From Acanthornis magna (lineage: Eukaryota > Chordata > Aves > Passeriformes > Acanthizidae), in contig JAWUZG010000001.1 in assembly GCA_036785705.1 (NCBI GenBank), forward strand, positions 9,672,001-9,736,000: a stretch of 64,000 nt of DNA, written 5' to 3'. Positions within the stretch are counted from its first letter, which is position 1. Every line of letters starts with the position of its first letter. This document shows positions 37,561-49,300 of the stretch, piece by piece. The translations under genes were made by a program, and so were the position numbers. Below the pieces are notes generated by a model that had not been told where the DNA came from, made no database searches, and saw nothing but the letters and a program-made list of their open reading frames with translations.

Positions 37561-40500
37561 AACAGATGAGATATGAGAAGCAGAGGAACAAGAAAAAATA
37601 TGAAGAAAATTAATTGAAGCAGCATTGTCAATGGAGCTATAAATTAGATATTGTGTCTTTCTGAAAAGGAGTCATGCAGGTTTTAGAAATTTTAAAATTT
37701 TGATATGATAGCAGGTACAAGGATAGATTAAGTACTAGGGACAACTTCAAATTCTAAATTCTGTGGATTTGGCTGTTAATGCTTCTGGCCTGACATCCCT
37801 TCCTTAACCAAAGGAAAGAACACAATGTGATTAGAATACCTACCCATGAGAAAAACAGAGCTTTAATCATTCCCATGTTCTACATTTTTACATCATTTAA
37901 AGTAAGCTACAGAACAAAAATCTTGGCTGCACAAGCATGCCAGGAGCACAGGGGGTTATAGTGCACTTTCCCTTTCCAAAACAATGGGATGAAACTTGTC
38001 CTGTAATGTAGCAAGAAACATTTTATAAAGTGTGTTTTCAGTCATGATTTCCGATTATAGACTGTTATCCAAAGGCTAGCACTCAAAATACTTTGCTTGT
38101 TTATGAGTGATTCGTATGGTTTGCATGGTTCTCAGTTTTCTAGGACATTTCATGATGTTTGTACAACACCGATCACTCTGGCAATGACTGGTTTCCTCCA
38201 TGAGTCATTTAACTGGCACGAACTGAACTATTCCTCTGTGTTACTGGGAACTACTGGTGCTTGGAGAACTCTGTCCTGAGCATCATTTGTTCTTCTGAAA
38301 GCACTTACACGACTGTAAAATTAGAGTGAGAAAGAATCAAGCAAAGTCTTTTCTACTCTTTGTCATCTAATGGGTCAATTCACGTTGTTTTTATTGATGT
38401 GCATCTCACAGTGACCTGCGAAGATCAAATTCTTTCCTTCTAGGGGGCAGGAAAGACCCCCTGTGCTTTGACGCCAGCGCAGAGCTAATGCTGGCTCCCT
38501 GCCACCCCTCCCAACCCTTCCAAGCCACGGGGAACTGGCATGGAGAAAGGTGTAGCTTCAGCATTGCTGCCCAACATCAATTCTCAGCTGCCCAAACCAC
38601 TCACAGCACCACAGCCAACCACCTGTCACTTCTAATGAACCCCTAGGCATTGCATTTAAGTATTATTTTAATTAGAAGTGTGAAGATTAGAAAAAAAAAA
38701 GGCAAAAAGACACCCCACCCCCCAAAAAAAGGCAAAAAAGAAAGCAAGAGCAATTCCATCACGGAACATACAAATGCCTCCTCATGGGCACAGCTCAGAA
38801 TGGCCACACTCTAAAGGGAACCAGTCAGTTGACAGGTTTTGTGCACCCTGCACTGCTTTCTTCACTCTCCTCCCCTCTCACACTCCTCCTTCCACCCACA
38901 GAGAAGCAGGAATGGCTCTCAGATGAGGTGCAGCAGGAAGTCTGCCCATCTCTTCCCAGGAAGATGTGGTGGATAAGTGCTCCTGCAAGGCAAAGCAGCT
39001 GTCTAGAAGGCTGGGTTTGGCCCACAGACCAAAAAATGCCTTGTTATATCTTATTCAAAAAACAAAGGAATCTTGTCAGAAACATCCATATCTTTGTAAT
39101 TTTGACCAATATAAGGTCATAGCAATTTTAGTCTGCCATTTTCACACTGGCATACGTAGAACATAATCTCTCCTCCTTCAAAAAAACATTTGATCTGACT
39201 CAGAAAATGGATACCTGAATGCTTTTTAAAACAAGAATTTAAAAGCAAAAGAAAAGGAAAAAATATCTTGTTCATTTTAGCACAAACAAACCCAAAAGAG
39301 ATGTATGTGGAATATCAGCATGTTTGTTTCAGAAGAAGACTATCCAAAGCCATTCCGTTAATTAACAGAGTATTCAGACATTTGGAAATCTACTCTGGAA
39401 TGAGGGAGGGTCGAACAGCTTAATCAGCCTTTCTTTTTTCCAAACTCCCAGGCCTGTGTATTAACAGGCCTGTTACTGTCTTCTCTGCTCAGTAACACAC
39501 AACAACACAGGTCCAGGAAGGGCTTGCAGATCCAGGATGTGAGCAGTCCTGTTCTGCTCAGGGTGTGGTAAAAGGTCGCAGTGTTTTACACAAATTTTCA
39601 ACACATTTTTCTGAGTGTGAGTGTTTAGTTCTCCCACTCTCTTCTTATGCAACTTTCTGTTCTGCTACACTGGCACGCATGTCTGGGAAACAAAAACGAG
39701 CTGGATAGTGATGGCCTGTTATTTAAAGGGCTTACTGAATCAGGGTGCTGGGATGGGAATGTTTATTGGTCATGCCCACAGCAGTGAATAACATGGACCA
39801 GTTACCATTCCCCAGTTCTAAATCCAACCTGCTCAGTGAGGCTGGCATGCACCCGTCCCCCTGCCCTATCCCACGCAGGCTGCACACGCAGAGCTCAGCT
39901 CCAACAGCCTCAGGCGCAGTCCCCAAACCCTGCAGACCAAACAAACCAAGCTGGATGGCAGCCTCCAGCCACCAAGAGCGGCTGCAGCTACTGTGAGACA
40001 GCAATTCTGGAACCTGACTCTTCTCAAAGATGGTAAGTGTCACTGGGTTAACAAACCATGATCACATACATTGTCACTGTGGTGTCTGTAATGATCCATA
40101 CCGCTTTTTCCCAAGTGGAAAAATTCCAGAGACAGGTGGTTTGGTCTCAATGCTATTTTTGTGTAATCAAAGCACTGCAGAAACATAAACTGTAAGACTG
40201 CTGAGGTTATCTCCCTTCTCAAACTCAGTTTTTGAGCTTGCACAACCAATTTTGGACTAGGGCAATCAGGCAAAACAAAAAACACTTGCAAATGTTGTAC
40301 CTCAAAGCTCAGCGATTTCTGGTCAAATATATACGGAGTGCCCACTGAAAGCTGAGATTACTTTTCTGTTCTAAAGGAGTAGAGATCCAAGGAGCATTTC
40401 TGACAGAAGCACAGCACTGTTGCATGCATTTCAGCAATCTCAGCCATCAGAGCAGCATCCTAACCATGCTCAGTTGTGAGGCCGTGCTCCTGCTCAGAGC

Positions 40501-43071
40501 TGTCATTGGAAATACTGAAACGCAGTCAGGAATTTATCCTGTTCAACACCCTTCCACACAGTCCAACACAGATAAACACATTCCAGTGGATCCAATTAAT
40601 CTCCTAAGGGTTGCTTGGCCTTGCTAACAGCATCTCTCTTGCCTTTTGCTGTCTTCTTTGGAACCAAAACACACAGACTCAATGGTTTATCTCTCAGCTT
40701 GCATCCCATTTCAGTAGCCAGGTCCAGCTGCGTCTGCAACCAGCCATGTGCTTCCAAACGAGCAGCAACTGCTCTGGAGGGCAACAAGGAACGTGAGGAA
40801 ATCCCTGGGCCAAGCTCAAGCAGACTGGGAGAGGGGAAGACACTGCTTCCCAAGCTGGGCACAGGAGAGTTCCCACAGTGTTTATTGAGAGCACAGCATC
40901 CAAATCCACCAAACTGGAGGGAACACATTGCTGCAAAATTCCCAGTAATATTCGCACTGTCCTCTCCAGTGGCGTTATCTTCAAGCCAGGGACTCAGCTG
41001 GCAGCAAGGATGACACTAAAGCCTTCCCCTATGCCATATTTAATGTCATTGGCACAATCTACAAGGATCCTTTTATATTATACTTCTTTTATATTATACT
41101 ACTTTCTACTTATACAAAATATTATGTTTGTGATGAACTGAGATTAGAGTTAAGTGTTTTAAAGAAGATAATAAAAGGTTTTTAAAATTTTTAGCTAACA
41201 TTCCAAACATGAAAAGCAAAAAAAATGTCAAAAATTTGTTCTTGGTGTTAGAATGCTACACCAGGTTTTATGCTGATCTGATGTAAATCTTGACCCAATT
41301 TATAGTCTTACTTTTGACATAACATGAAATTCACATTGCAAAATCTGTTCAAATTATATTTGGCAAGATTGTTCCTGAAAATCTGAGGAAGACTGCAGAA
41401 AGAACCTTAAAAACGAAATGAGTAAAGGAGTGCTCTGGTGACAATACAGACACACTGCAGGGTCCCATGAAGAATAAAAGCCCTGCCTCACATGTAGCCT
41501 TAATGCAGTGTGCCTACACCACAGTCTTACACATAGCCTTAACCTGGTGTCAGTGGCTACACACTGTCACATGTCAGCTGGGAACAGGCATTTGCACATT
41601 TCACTTGTACCTAAAACAGTAGATGAGCTGGGAGGAATGGCAGGTTGCTGAAACCTCACTCGTGACACATATAAAGCTTGAACTTGATGTGACTTCTGTC
41701 TAAAAACACTCTGTGTTTAGTGATCTCCAGGTTTACGTCCTTTGTCTTTCGGAGAACCCTAATTGTGTATTGGCACAAACTGGCCGAGTTTAACTAAACA
41801 AACCCCAAAATAACCTCTGCAACCAAAAATAATAAAAAAATCAAAAACAGCAACAAAAAAAAGAGGTTTATTTGCTAAAGTTTAGATGCTGCTTATACAT
41901 GGTCCAGAAAGAGCAAGCAGTGTTTAGGCTTGGTCAGCTGAGAAAAAGTAACTTGCGCCTGTGGTACATTAATTCTTGCTTTGCTTTCACACCTTCACAT
42001 ATGTGGGCTGGATTTTAAAATCCAGAGATAAGGCTGACAAAACAACAAGTGTAAACCGAACACATAATATTCATTAAATACACAGGACATTATTCAATTC
42101 TAAAATCTCATGTAAAAGCTTTGCCAGTGTTACATGACTTTGCTGAAGTAAAAAAAAGAGTCAATAAAATGGTACTATGAGTAGTAGATCAGTGGGAATA
42201 TTTATGTCTAAAACTATTAATTTGAAGCCATTTGTATCAGGTTCTGTGGGAAAAGGATGAGGCCAAAATCAACCTCTTACTGCCCTCAGTATTCAACATC
42301 TGTTTCCTGCACAATTGCCAAAACCATTAACAGCATCATAAATGAACCCTGACATCAAAACTGCTTTTGTGAATGAAAATAGGATGGAACCAGAAAGTCA
42401 TCTGCTGTTGAACTTCTGGCTGCTTGGAAACATAGACAGCAAGAATCCAGCTGTTTTCCAAATACTGAACAGCTCCGCATGTGAAGGTATTCTGTGCACA
42501 GAGATCTTGTTGGACTCCTTAGAGTTCTTCTCAAGGTAGAATCGATTTTAGTCTTGTTGTATCTCACGTATCAAAACACGATCATAACAAAAAAGCGAAT
42601 CTTAAGGAGCAGCCACTACCTGAATGCATGCTGCAATGGAGATGGGATATTTGCAGGCAGAAAAAATGGGAAACCTTATTTTATTGTGATGATTTGTGAA
42701 GTGAGTAGCTGTAGCGGAACAACACCAAGTTAAAAAGCAGGTATTTAAAACACCTAACAAAAAGACTTGAATTTGTTTCAAAAATACTGCACTGTTTTGC
42801 TAAAAGGAAGCTCCTTTCCATTTTCTGTTACATGATCTTTGACATGACAGTATAAACTGCCATTTGTTTTTGGTCATGGCAGAAAAGTTGCATTGTTTTA
42901 GAAAGCCCCAATGGGACAGAGAAAAGGTAAAAACAAAGCTAAAAAGCGCCCAATGCTAGAAGCAGATGGAGTTGCCTGAACACCCTCGTGATCACAGTTT
43001 GGTTAGATGTTACTGCCTTCTCCTACTTACAAGAGTCATAATAACATTAAGCCATGGAAAATCAGACTAAC

Positions 43072-43312
43072 CTTAACTGTGGCCCCAGGAAAGAAAAGCC
43101 AGTTGCCAGTATCCACAGGATCCAGATTATCTTCCAACACAACTTTTCTGTGAGCAGCATTTATGATCAGGATATTGTCCAATGCCCAACAGGCTTCGTA
43201 TACATCACCATCTTGAACATAATCCTGTTTCCACTGAAAATGGACGTTCTCTCCTTTAGCATCTTCAGGAAGGTACAAGATGTGGATGATTGTGCTGATG
43301 TTGGAAGGGGCA
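43072..43312 (-). CDS. RELN: RELN window exon 2 (241 bp)
   Basis: The acceptor TTTTTCAG precedes 43312 and the donor GTTAGT follows 43072. One base completes the codon split from the previous exon, then 80 full codons run from [10 protein letters not shown] to [10 protein letters not shown], so the exon ends in phase 0. It encodes the rest of the CR-50-type region and a jelly-roll-like stretch with the reelin signature [10 protein letters not shown]. There is one sequon (Asn-Ile-Ser) near the start. The split codon at the junction gives Ser (AG+T), where I recall Arg in mammals. Confidence 0.96.
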
Positions 43313-46240
43313 CTGAAAAACAATGATAGGGAATTAGACCAATTTTAAGCCATAGTCAGGAACGCTTTTCCCTCAATTAACACATTTACTAGGCGTGACA
43401 CGGTTGTGCTGACATCCCTTGCATGCTGATAAAGCTTCTAAGGAGATCAGAAAATGCTTGCCCTGAGGCAGAGCCCCACTGTGCCAGGCAGTGCACATCC
43501 AGCCCAAACAGGCAGCCCAGCTTCAAAGGGAGTGCAAGCTAGGGCCATAAACAACACATCAGTGCAGATGTTTGGAGAGCAGGAAATAGTGCAGGACCAT
43601 GTCCATGCTCAAGGCTGGTCACAGGTGTTTTGCAGGTATGGCCAAAATGAAATGTTAAGGAAGCTCATTACAAAAACTGGTCTCACAAAATGTGATTTTT
43701 GCTTCATCAAAAGAATCTACTGACTTCTGATTGTCTCAGTCTCTTGAAGATTTTGATGGAGCAGAATGGTTGGAGAGAAAAGCTGGGAATTTTCTCTGAC
43801 AAATGTGTCCTTCCAATCCCACACCCCTGCTGTCAGGATAATTCTGTGGATGGGGAAGGCCAGGCTGTCTTCCTTTCCATGCTCTGCTTCAAGAACAATA
43901 CAGGAGAAACAATCCATTTGTCCTCTCTCTTGCTGATGAAAATGGAGAATGAGGGGTGGAGGGTCAGACCTGGAGTATTACTATTAGGCAGTGACTGGGG
44001 CCTTGAGCTCTTCAGAGCTGTCCTCGAAGCTGTGGAAGGATTGAGGCTCATCCCAAAGAAGCTGGGGGTGCCTGGGAGGCTGGGAGGAGACACAGCTGGG
44101 GGAGGTGACCTCAGATGACCAAAGGGACATTCCAGACCACGTGACATTATGCTTAGTATATAAAGTGGGGGAAGAAGGAGGAAGGGGAGTGTTGGTGTTT
44201 GACTTCCCAAGTCACTGTCACACGTGATGGGGCCCTGCTCTCCTGGAGATGGCTGAACTGCTCTGGGGAAGCAGTGAACTAATTCCTTGTTTTGCTTTGC
44301 TTGTCTGCGTGGCTTTTGCTCTCCCTATTGAACTGTCTTTATCTCAACCCGTGAGTTCTCTGGCTTTTACCATCCCAGTTCTCTCCCCAGTCCTGCGGGG
44401 GAGTGAGTGAGTGTTCCTGTGGGGCTGGGCTGCTGGGTGGGGCTGAACCACAACAGCCACCCAGCAGGTGAATTAGCCACATTCAAACCTGGGGCTGCAA
44501 GGAGTTGCAAAATTGGGCATTGCAAGATGTCAGCCTTGTATTTGCCTTGGTAGCGATGTTTTGAAGGGTGAATAGTTTGTCAGAGATAATCCAGAGCTTT
44601 TAGGGAAGAAAGGCATCGATAGCTTCCTTTTGTAGCAGAAAATAGAGGAACTTCTCTTTTGAAAGCGAAGCAAAGTGCCGAACAGCAACTGCATATTCAC
44701 ACCCAGAATCTGCCCCCACAAATGGCCCTGCACTTGCTGAATGTTGTGTCTGTCACCCTCCAGTGCAGCGCTGCTCTGAGCCCTCTCACAGCACCCACCT
44801 TCCCCGAGAGATCCCTGCCCTGCTCCCCAGCAGTCCGGAGCTGAAATCCCACTGCCACTGCACAACACCTCCCCTTCACACTGCCCTCCTGTCCCATCCC
44901 TCCCCGGCTCTCCCACCGCTCCCTGGAGTCGCATGTAGTGCTGTGAAAGCAGCTGAAGCACATTCGAATAAACACTGCGATTCATACGGACCACAGGAGA
45001 AACGAGCATCCCTCCATAATTCATCCTCTCCACTTCGCACGACATTGCTCTATTGACCTATTTTCTACTGCTGGCTCCAGCATCAAAGTTTAGGAAAGAG
45101 AGGTCAAACTGTATGCACATTAGCTTAAAAAAAATTTGGTCTTAAGGGCTTGTGTTTGCATCCTCACAACTCTTGAATTTCCTGGCTTGCAGAGCTACAA
45201 GAGCAACTGAGCTGATGTTATGAACTAGGTGTGTAATTTTGCATCCATGTGAGAAAAATAGAAGCTATTGTGTGGTTACTCTGAGGCAACTTCAGTGCCT
45301 GCAGTCAAGTCACTCTTGCTTTGTATTTTTCTGAGATAAGAATTAGCACCAATTGTTTTACTAAAATTGAACTTAATTTATGTTTTTTTCAATGAAATCA
45401 TAATCCCACTCCCCCAAGGAGCTGGAGGATGAGATACGGAAATACACAACCTTGCAGCTAGAGTTTTGCTAGTTCATCAGAAATTAAGGAGCCTTTTGCT
45501 CTGCAAATTGCCTCAATGGACTGAAAATAGGCTCAAGCAAGTCACTTGTATAGCACTCACATGGAGGTAATGCAGGAAGACAGGCTAAGATATGTGAGTA
45601 CATTACATATAAATAAGAATTCTTTCTTCCCTAGATGTATAATTATGTTTATATGCTGTTGCACCAAATGCCTTTCCTAATATTACTTAATAAAAAAAGG
45701 ACTCTTAGAAAAATCCATCTCTGACACTAACTCTCTCTTTAAAGGTGTGCATATTGCAATGAAAAGATCTAAATTTTCCATTCATAATCCTTTGCATTTT
45801 CATGTACACCAGTTGATTTAAAAGCAAGGCACTATTCACCATAATCTTGTTATTACAGGAGCGTTGAGTGCCAAGTGTTCATATCAAACTATAAACTGTT
45901 TTTATTGAACATTTTACCCTAACAAAGTAGAAACTTGCAACATTATAAAATATGGCCCTTGCTGATGATAAAAATGGTGTTAAAATGCAAAAGTTCTTCA
46001 AAGTTTTGTTTTTTCAGGCACCTGAACCTGCTGGTTGTTGGAGTTGCATTTTAAGTGTGAAGTGATTCTCTTCCTCACTTCCAATACACTCAATGGATGA
46101 AACTGTGATTTACCCCTCATCTTTTATACGAACAAGGAGAACTGAAAAGTTAACAGATAAAACAAGTTTTAAAAGAGCCAGGTGTAGACACCACCTGCTC
46201 AGCTGGAAAACACGAATATTATTAAAAAGCTGTAACAAAC
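43313..46240 (-). other. RELN: RELN intron 1-2 (2,928 bp)
   Basis: Contains a probable solo LTR ending at 44,455. The adjacent stretch at about 44,640-45,060 is GC-richer, with a long but non-homologous open frame on the minus strand. Nothing else was recognised. Confidence 0.8.
43850..44455 (+). mobile_element. Avian endogenous retrovirus solo LTR, antisense to RELN
   Basis: The layout matches an LTR type I know from bird genomes: CCAAAGGGACATTCCAGACC near 44,120, a TATA-like AGTATATAAAG near 44,155, CACACGTGATGGGGCCCTGC near 44,220, a degenerate polyadenylation region (ATTGAACTGTCTTTATCTCA) near 44,327, and the terminus GGGGCTGAACCACAACA ending at 44,455. No gag, pol or env sequence flanks it, so it is a solo LTR. 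The 5' end is not resolved (about 43,750-43,860), and I found no clear target-site duplication. Confidence 0.75.
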
Positions 46241-46337
46241 CTAATTTTCTCCAGCTGAGTCCAATCTCCAGAACTGTTCTTGCTGTAGGACACTGTGATG
46301 CTGGGATCTGAGTAACTAAAGCGACATGAACCCGATC
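46241..46337 (-). CDS. RELN: RELN window exon 1 (97 bp)
   Basis: Most upstream exon in the window. The acceptor is CCCAG before 46337 and the donor GTTTGT follows 46241. It begins with two bases completing a split Gly codon and ends with AG of a split codon. The peptide reads [20 protein letters not shown] and ends in WTQLEKI, matching reelin just after the F-spondin-like domain (about human residue 270). It contains one N-glycosylation sequon (Asn-Ser-Ser). The region overlaps the CR-50 epitope stretch linked to reelin oligomerisation (established for mammals; inferred here). Confidence 0.93.
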
Positions 46338-49300
46338 CTGGGAAAGCAATAAAATGAGAAGTGTTACGACACAATGAAGCATAAATGATTCTCCAATAAC
46401 CACAGTTGCTGACTGTGCCTTTGTCACCTTATCACTTCTCCCCATTTTAAAGTGCTTTGATTGATGATGAAATTTCCTGTGATCTGTTGCTGAAGGTAAA
46501 CACAAAATAATGCATGCTTTATGAGTCAGAAATAAAGTGGAAATGATAAATCACAGCAGTGCCATGTAATCTCTGCAAATTTCCCAGGGGAAGCCAAGTA
46601 AATTACTTAACACCCCCAACTGCAGGAAGAAAACCCACCACACAATGTTTAAACAAAACCTTCGTATTAGAGAATAATCCACATAGCAGAATTCACAGGG
46701 AAAACAGTAAAATACTGTTTTTCATATTACTGTATAAAATAAAAAAAGGTCTAGAAATAAAAATACAGTAAATGAGAGGAAAATATACACAGAATTACTT
46801 GAGGCAAGGGCAAGTGTGCTTTAGGAATTTAAGAGAACAAAGATGTTACAAAATTAGTTACTTTAAGGTTGCCTGAAGAAAATTAAATTAAGAAATCATC
46901 CAATATACTCCCTAGATCCTATAATTAATAACAAACACTTGATGCTGATCTGGGAATCTCAGAACACTTTATGAAAATGAACTAATTAAGCCTTATGGCA
47001 CCCCTGCAAGGTAGGGTAATATATTTACTTTTGATTTACAAAAGGGTGCCTTCTGGGTGTTGTCACAAAAGATGAGTTTAACAATTAATACATGGGGCAG
47101 TCAAAATAACACAAAAACAGGACTGGGAAATTCGTCCTAGAAAACATGATAAACAACCTGAGTGGTAATTACACACACTAAAATTACTATTTTTCCTCAG
47201 ACAGCAGATAATTCATCCATCTCAGAAAATTCGATGCTCAGTGAAACAGACACATCCTAGCCTGTGCTCCAAAGATCAACATTTCTACTTCATAAGCATG
47301 TGAGATTCAAGGCAGCAGACATCATGTGCCTTCCATGTTTAAGAGATGCACCTCTCAATTAAACAGCACCTCTGATGGCATCAGGACAGTACGAGAATGC
47401 ATTATATATGCCACAAATAGTATGTTATGTTTGTGTGTGTCTCAGAGATGTTCAATCACACTGGAAGTAGTGTAAATCCATATTTTAATGTATTTATAAA
47501 TGTCTATACAAACTGCTGACAATAAAATACCACCATTTTCCAACCCGGGGTTCTTATTTTTGTAATTAAATAAATGGCCTGATTAAAAAGGTGTTAACCA
47601 CTTGTACAAGAGAACAACTTACACATTTTAATGGGAACATATGCCATTAAGCACACTGCTTGCAGCCCCAGCTGCCCCGAGGCAGTTCACATTCACGGCT
47701 CTCAGCTCTACAGAACTGCTTTTCTACCCAGAGACACTCATCACATACCTCAACAGGGGGAAAGCCACTCCAAAACATGGGATGAAATCCTGCCTCTATA
47801 ATTTTGTCTGATACATCAACTAGATTCCTGGAAATGATCCACAAAGTCGCTTTCCTGTATCTTTCACTAATGTTAAATTGCAAATAGAGTAACAGATACT
47901 TCCGAGCCACTACAGCTGCGTGTGGTATGTTCAGCTGGTCTGACACGTATTCTTGCTGTAAAGAGGCTCAGAATAATTAATATTGCAAAGGCAGCAGGAC
48001 TTTGAATTACCAACCATGTATCCAAAACGACTACAAAGCAACTGTCTGGTTATATTTTACTGACAAGGCATTTTATTTCTATCATATTAAAACCAAATGA
48101 TGTCAGGAAAAGCCTTTGCGTTTCATATTTGCCCATCTGCTGAGATGGTCTACTTTACTGAGTGACATCTGCTGTCGGTTGCTGCTTCTGTGGAATTTAG
48201 GAGTACCAACCCTTAAACACACTTGTTCATTTTATTTTAGAGGAATTCAGTTAAAAAATCAGGGAACTGCAGCCAGTTTGACCTCTTTGGCCAGTCAGAG
48301 GCTGTGAGGTAAAACAGCAACACACTGAGTTTTATGTTAGACAGAAATTAAAAGAACAGAAACAGTAAAAATAACCAGCAATATAGACTTTATAACATGT
48401 GCCATTCCTGTAGAGTTGCAACCAACTTTTGGTGCAGCGCTCTTAAACAAAGCTCAGTTCAGATATGCTGCTTAAAAAGGAGAGAAGGCCAGGTTTGCTG
48501 CACAATCAATGAGAAAAATGTTGTCTGTTAGATCTGAACACCCTCAACTATGCAATGAAGATCAAAGTTGTTGCTCTAAAAGAGATGGGGCCACTCAGAA
48601 AGGCTTTGCAAGGTAGGTGTGGTATTTCACTTGTGATACAGGAAAAAGAGCAGTGGAGACAATAAAAAGAGGGGAGAAAAATGCTGGGGTTTATTATTAT
48701 TTTGTGGGTTGTATTAAGATTAAAGTTAGTTTGGGAAAGTCTTCAAGTAGTAATTACTGGCTGTGATGACAAATGTGTTTTTATCAGTGTTTAAACCCTC
48801 TTTATGTAAGTTCTTGACTCAAAATCACAAGATAGCAAAATTATTTTTCATGTACCTAATTCTGCAAAAGTCTGACAATGAAAAACAATTAAAAAGTAAG
48901 GATGTGGTACTTTCACAAAAGTAATCTACAAATTTTCACAAAACTAATCTACATCCTAGTTTACATTAAGAATTTCTTCCCAAGAAAAGGGAGGAGGGTG
49001 AATAGGCAACTGCACTACAGGACAGGGTTTACTGAGATGGTCTTGCAAGTCACTGCCTTTCAATACAATTTTCAATGTTACTATCACTTAATACTATGGC
49101 TATTAGTCCATACCACCATTATTTCAGTAATCCTAAACCAGGATTATTTAAAATAGAAATCTTCTTTTTGGGTGTTTGCCTCTACCTCGACCAGCAAAGC
49201 TATATTCTGACTTTCTGAACAAATAAGTGATCAGAACTGGAGTGGTAACATGGCAGGAACGGAGGGCCAGTTCAGCTGGGGAGGGAGGTGCCCTTCCCAC

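Larger units (their letters stand above)
31190..43071 (-). other. RELN: RELN intron 2-3 (11,882 bp)
   Basis: Largest complete intron in the window. It has a short TG run at 32,157-32,179, an A-rich low-complexity patch at about 38,690-38,740, and an AT-rich block at about 37,140-37,560 that resembles conserved non-coding DNA. No exon was recognised on either strand. Confidence 0.75.
361..46337 (-). other. RELN: RELN gene, internal segment (14 coding exons)
   Basis: Span of the reelin gene within the window, transcribed right to left. Fourteen exons translate, after splicing, into one uninterrupted reelin segment of about 734 residues; each junction has AG/GT borders and matching codon phase. 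Reelin is a secreted extracellular-matrix glycoprotein, made by Cajal-Retzius and other neurons, that signals through VLDLR/ApoER2 and Dab1 to position migrating neurons. This segment corresponds to roughly human residues 270-1004: post-F-spondin region, reelin repeat 1, and the first part of repeat 2. It lies upstream of the known cleavage site between repeats 2 and 3, so it belongs to the released N-terminal fragment. The start codon, signal peptide and repeats 3-8 are outside. Introns here range from 653 bp to 11.9 kb, and to more than 17 kb at the right edge. Identification is from recognised protein sequence; residue numbers are from memory. Confidence 0.97.

Noticed and set aside
44530..45045. 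171-codon minus-strand open frame, one of the longest in the window
   Set aside because: It falls in a GC-rich stretch beside the LTR, overlaps open frames on the other strand, and its translation is Gly/Ser/Cys-rich without a recognisable domain; likely a composition artefact.
47647..47946. 99-codon minus-strand open frame with several cysteines
   Set aside because: It does not match reelin in order or motif and shows no domain I recognise. A frame of this size is expected by chance in 64 kb.
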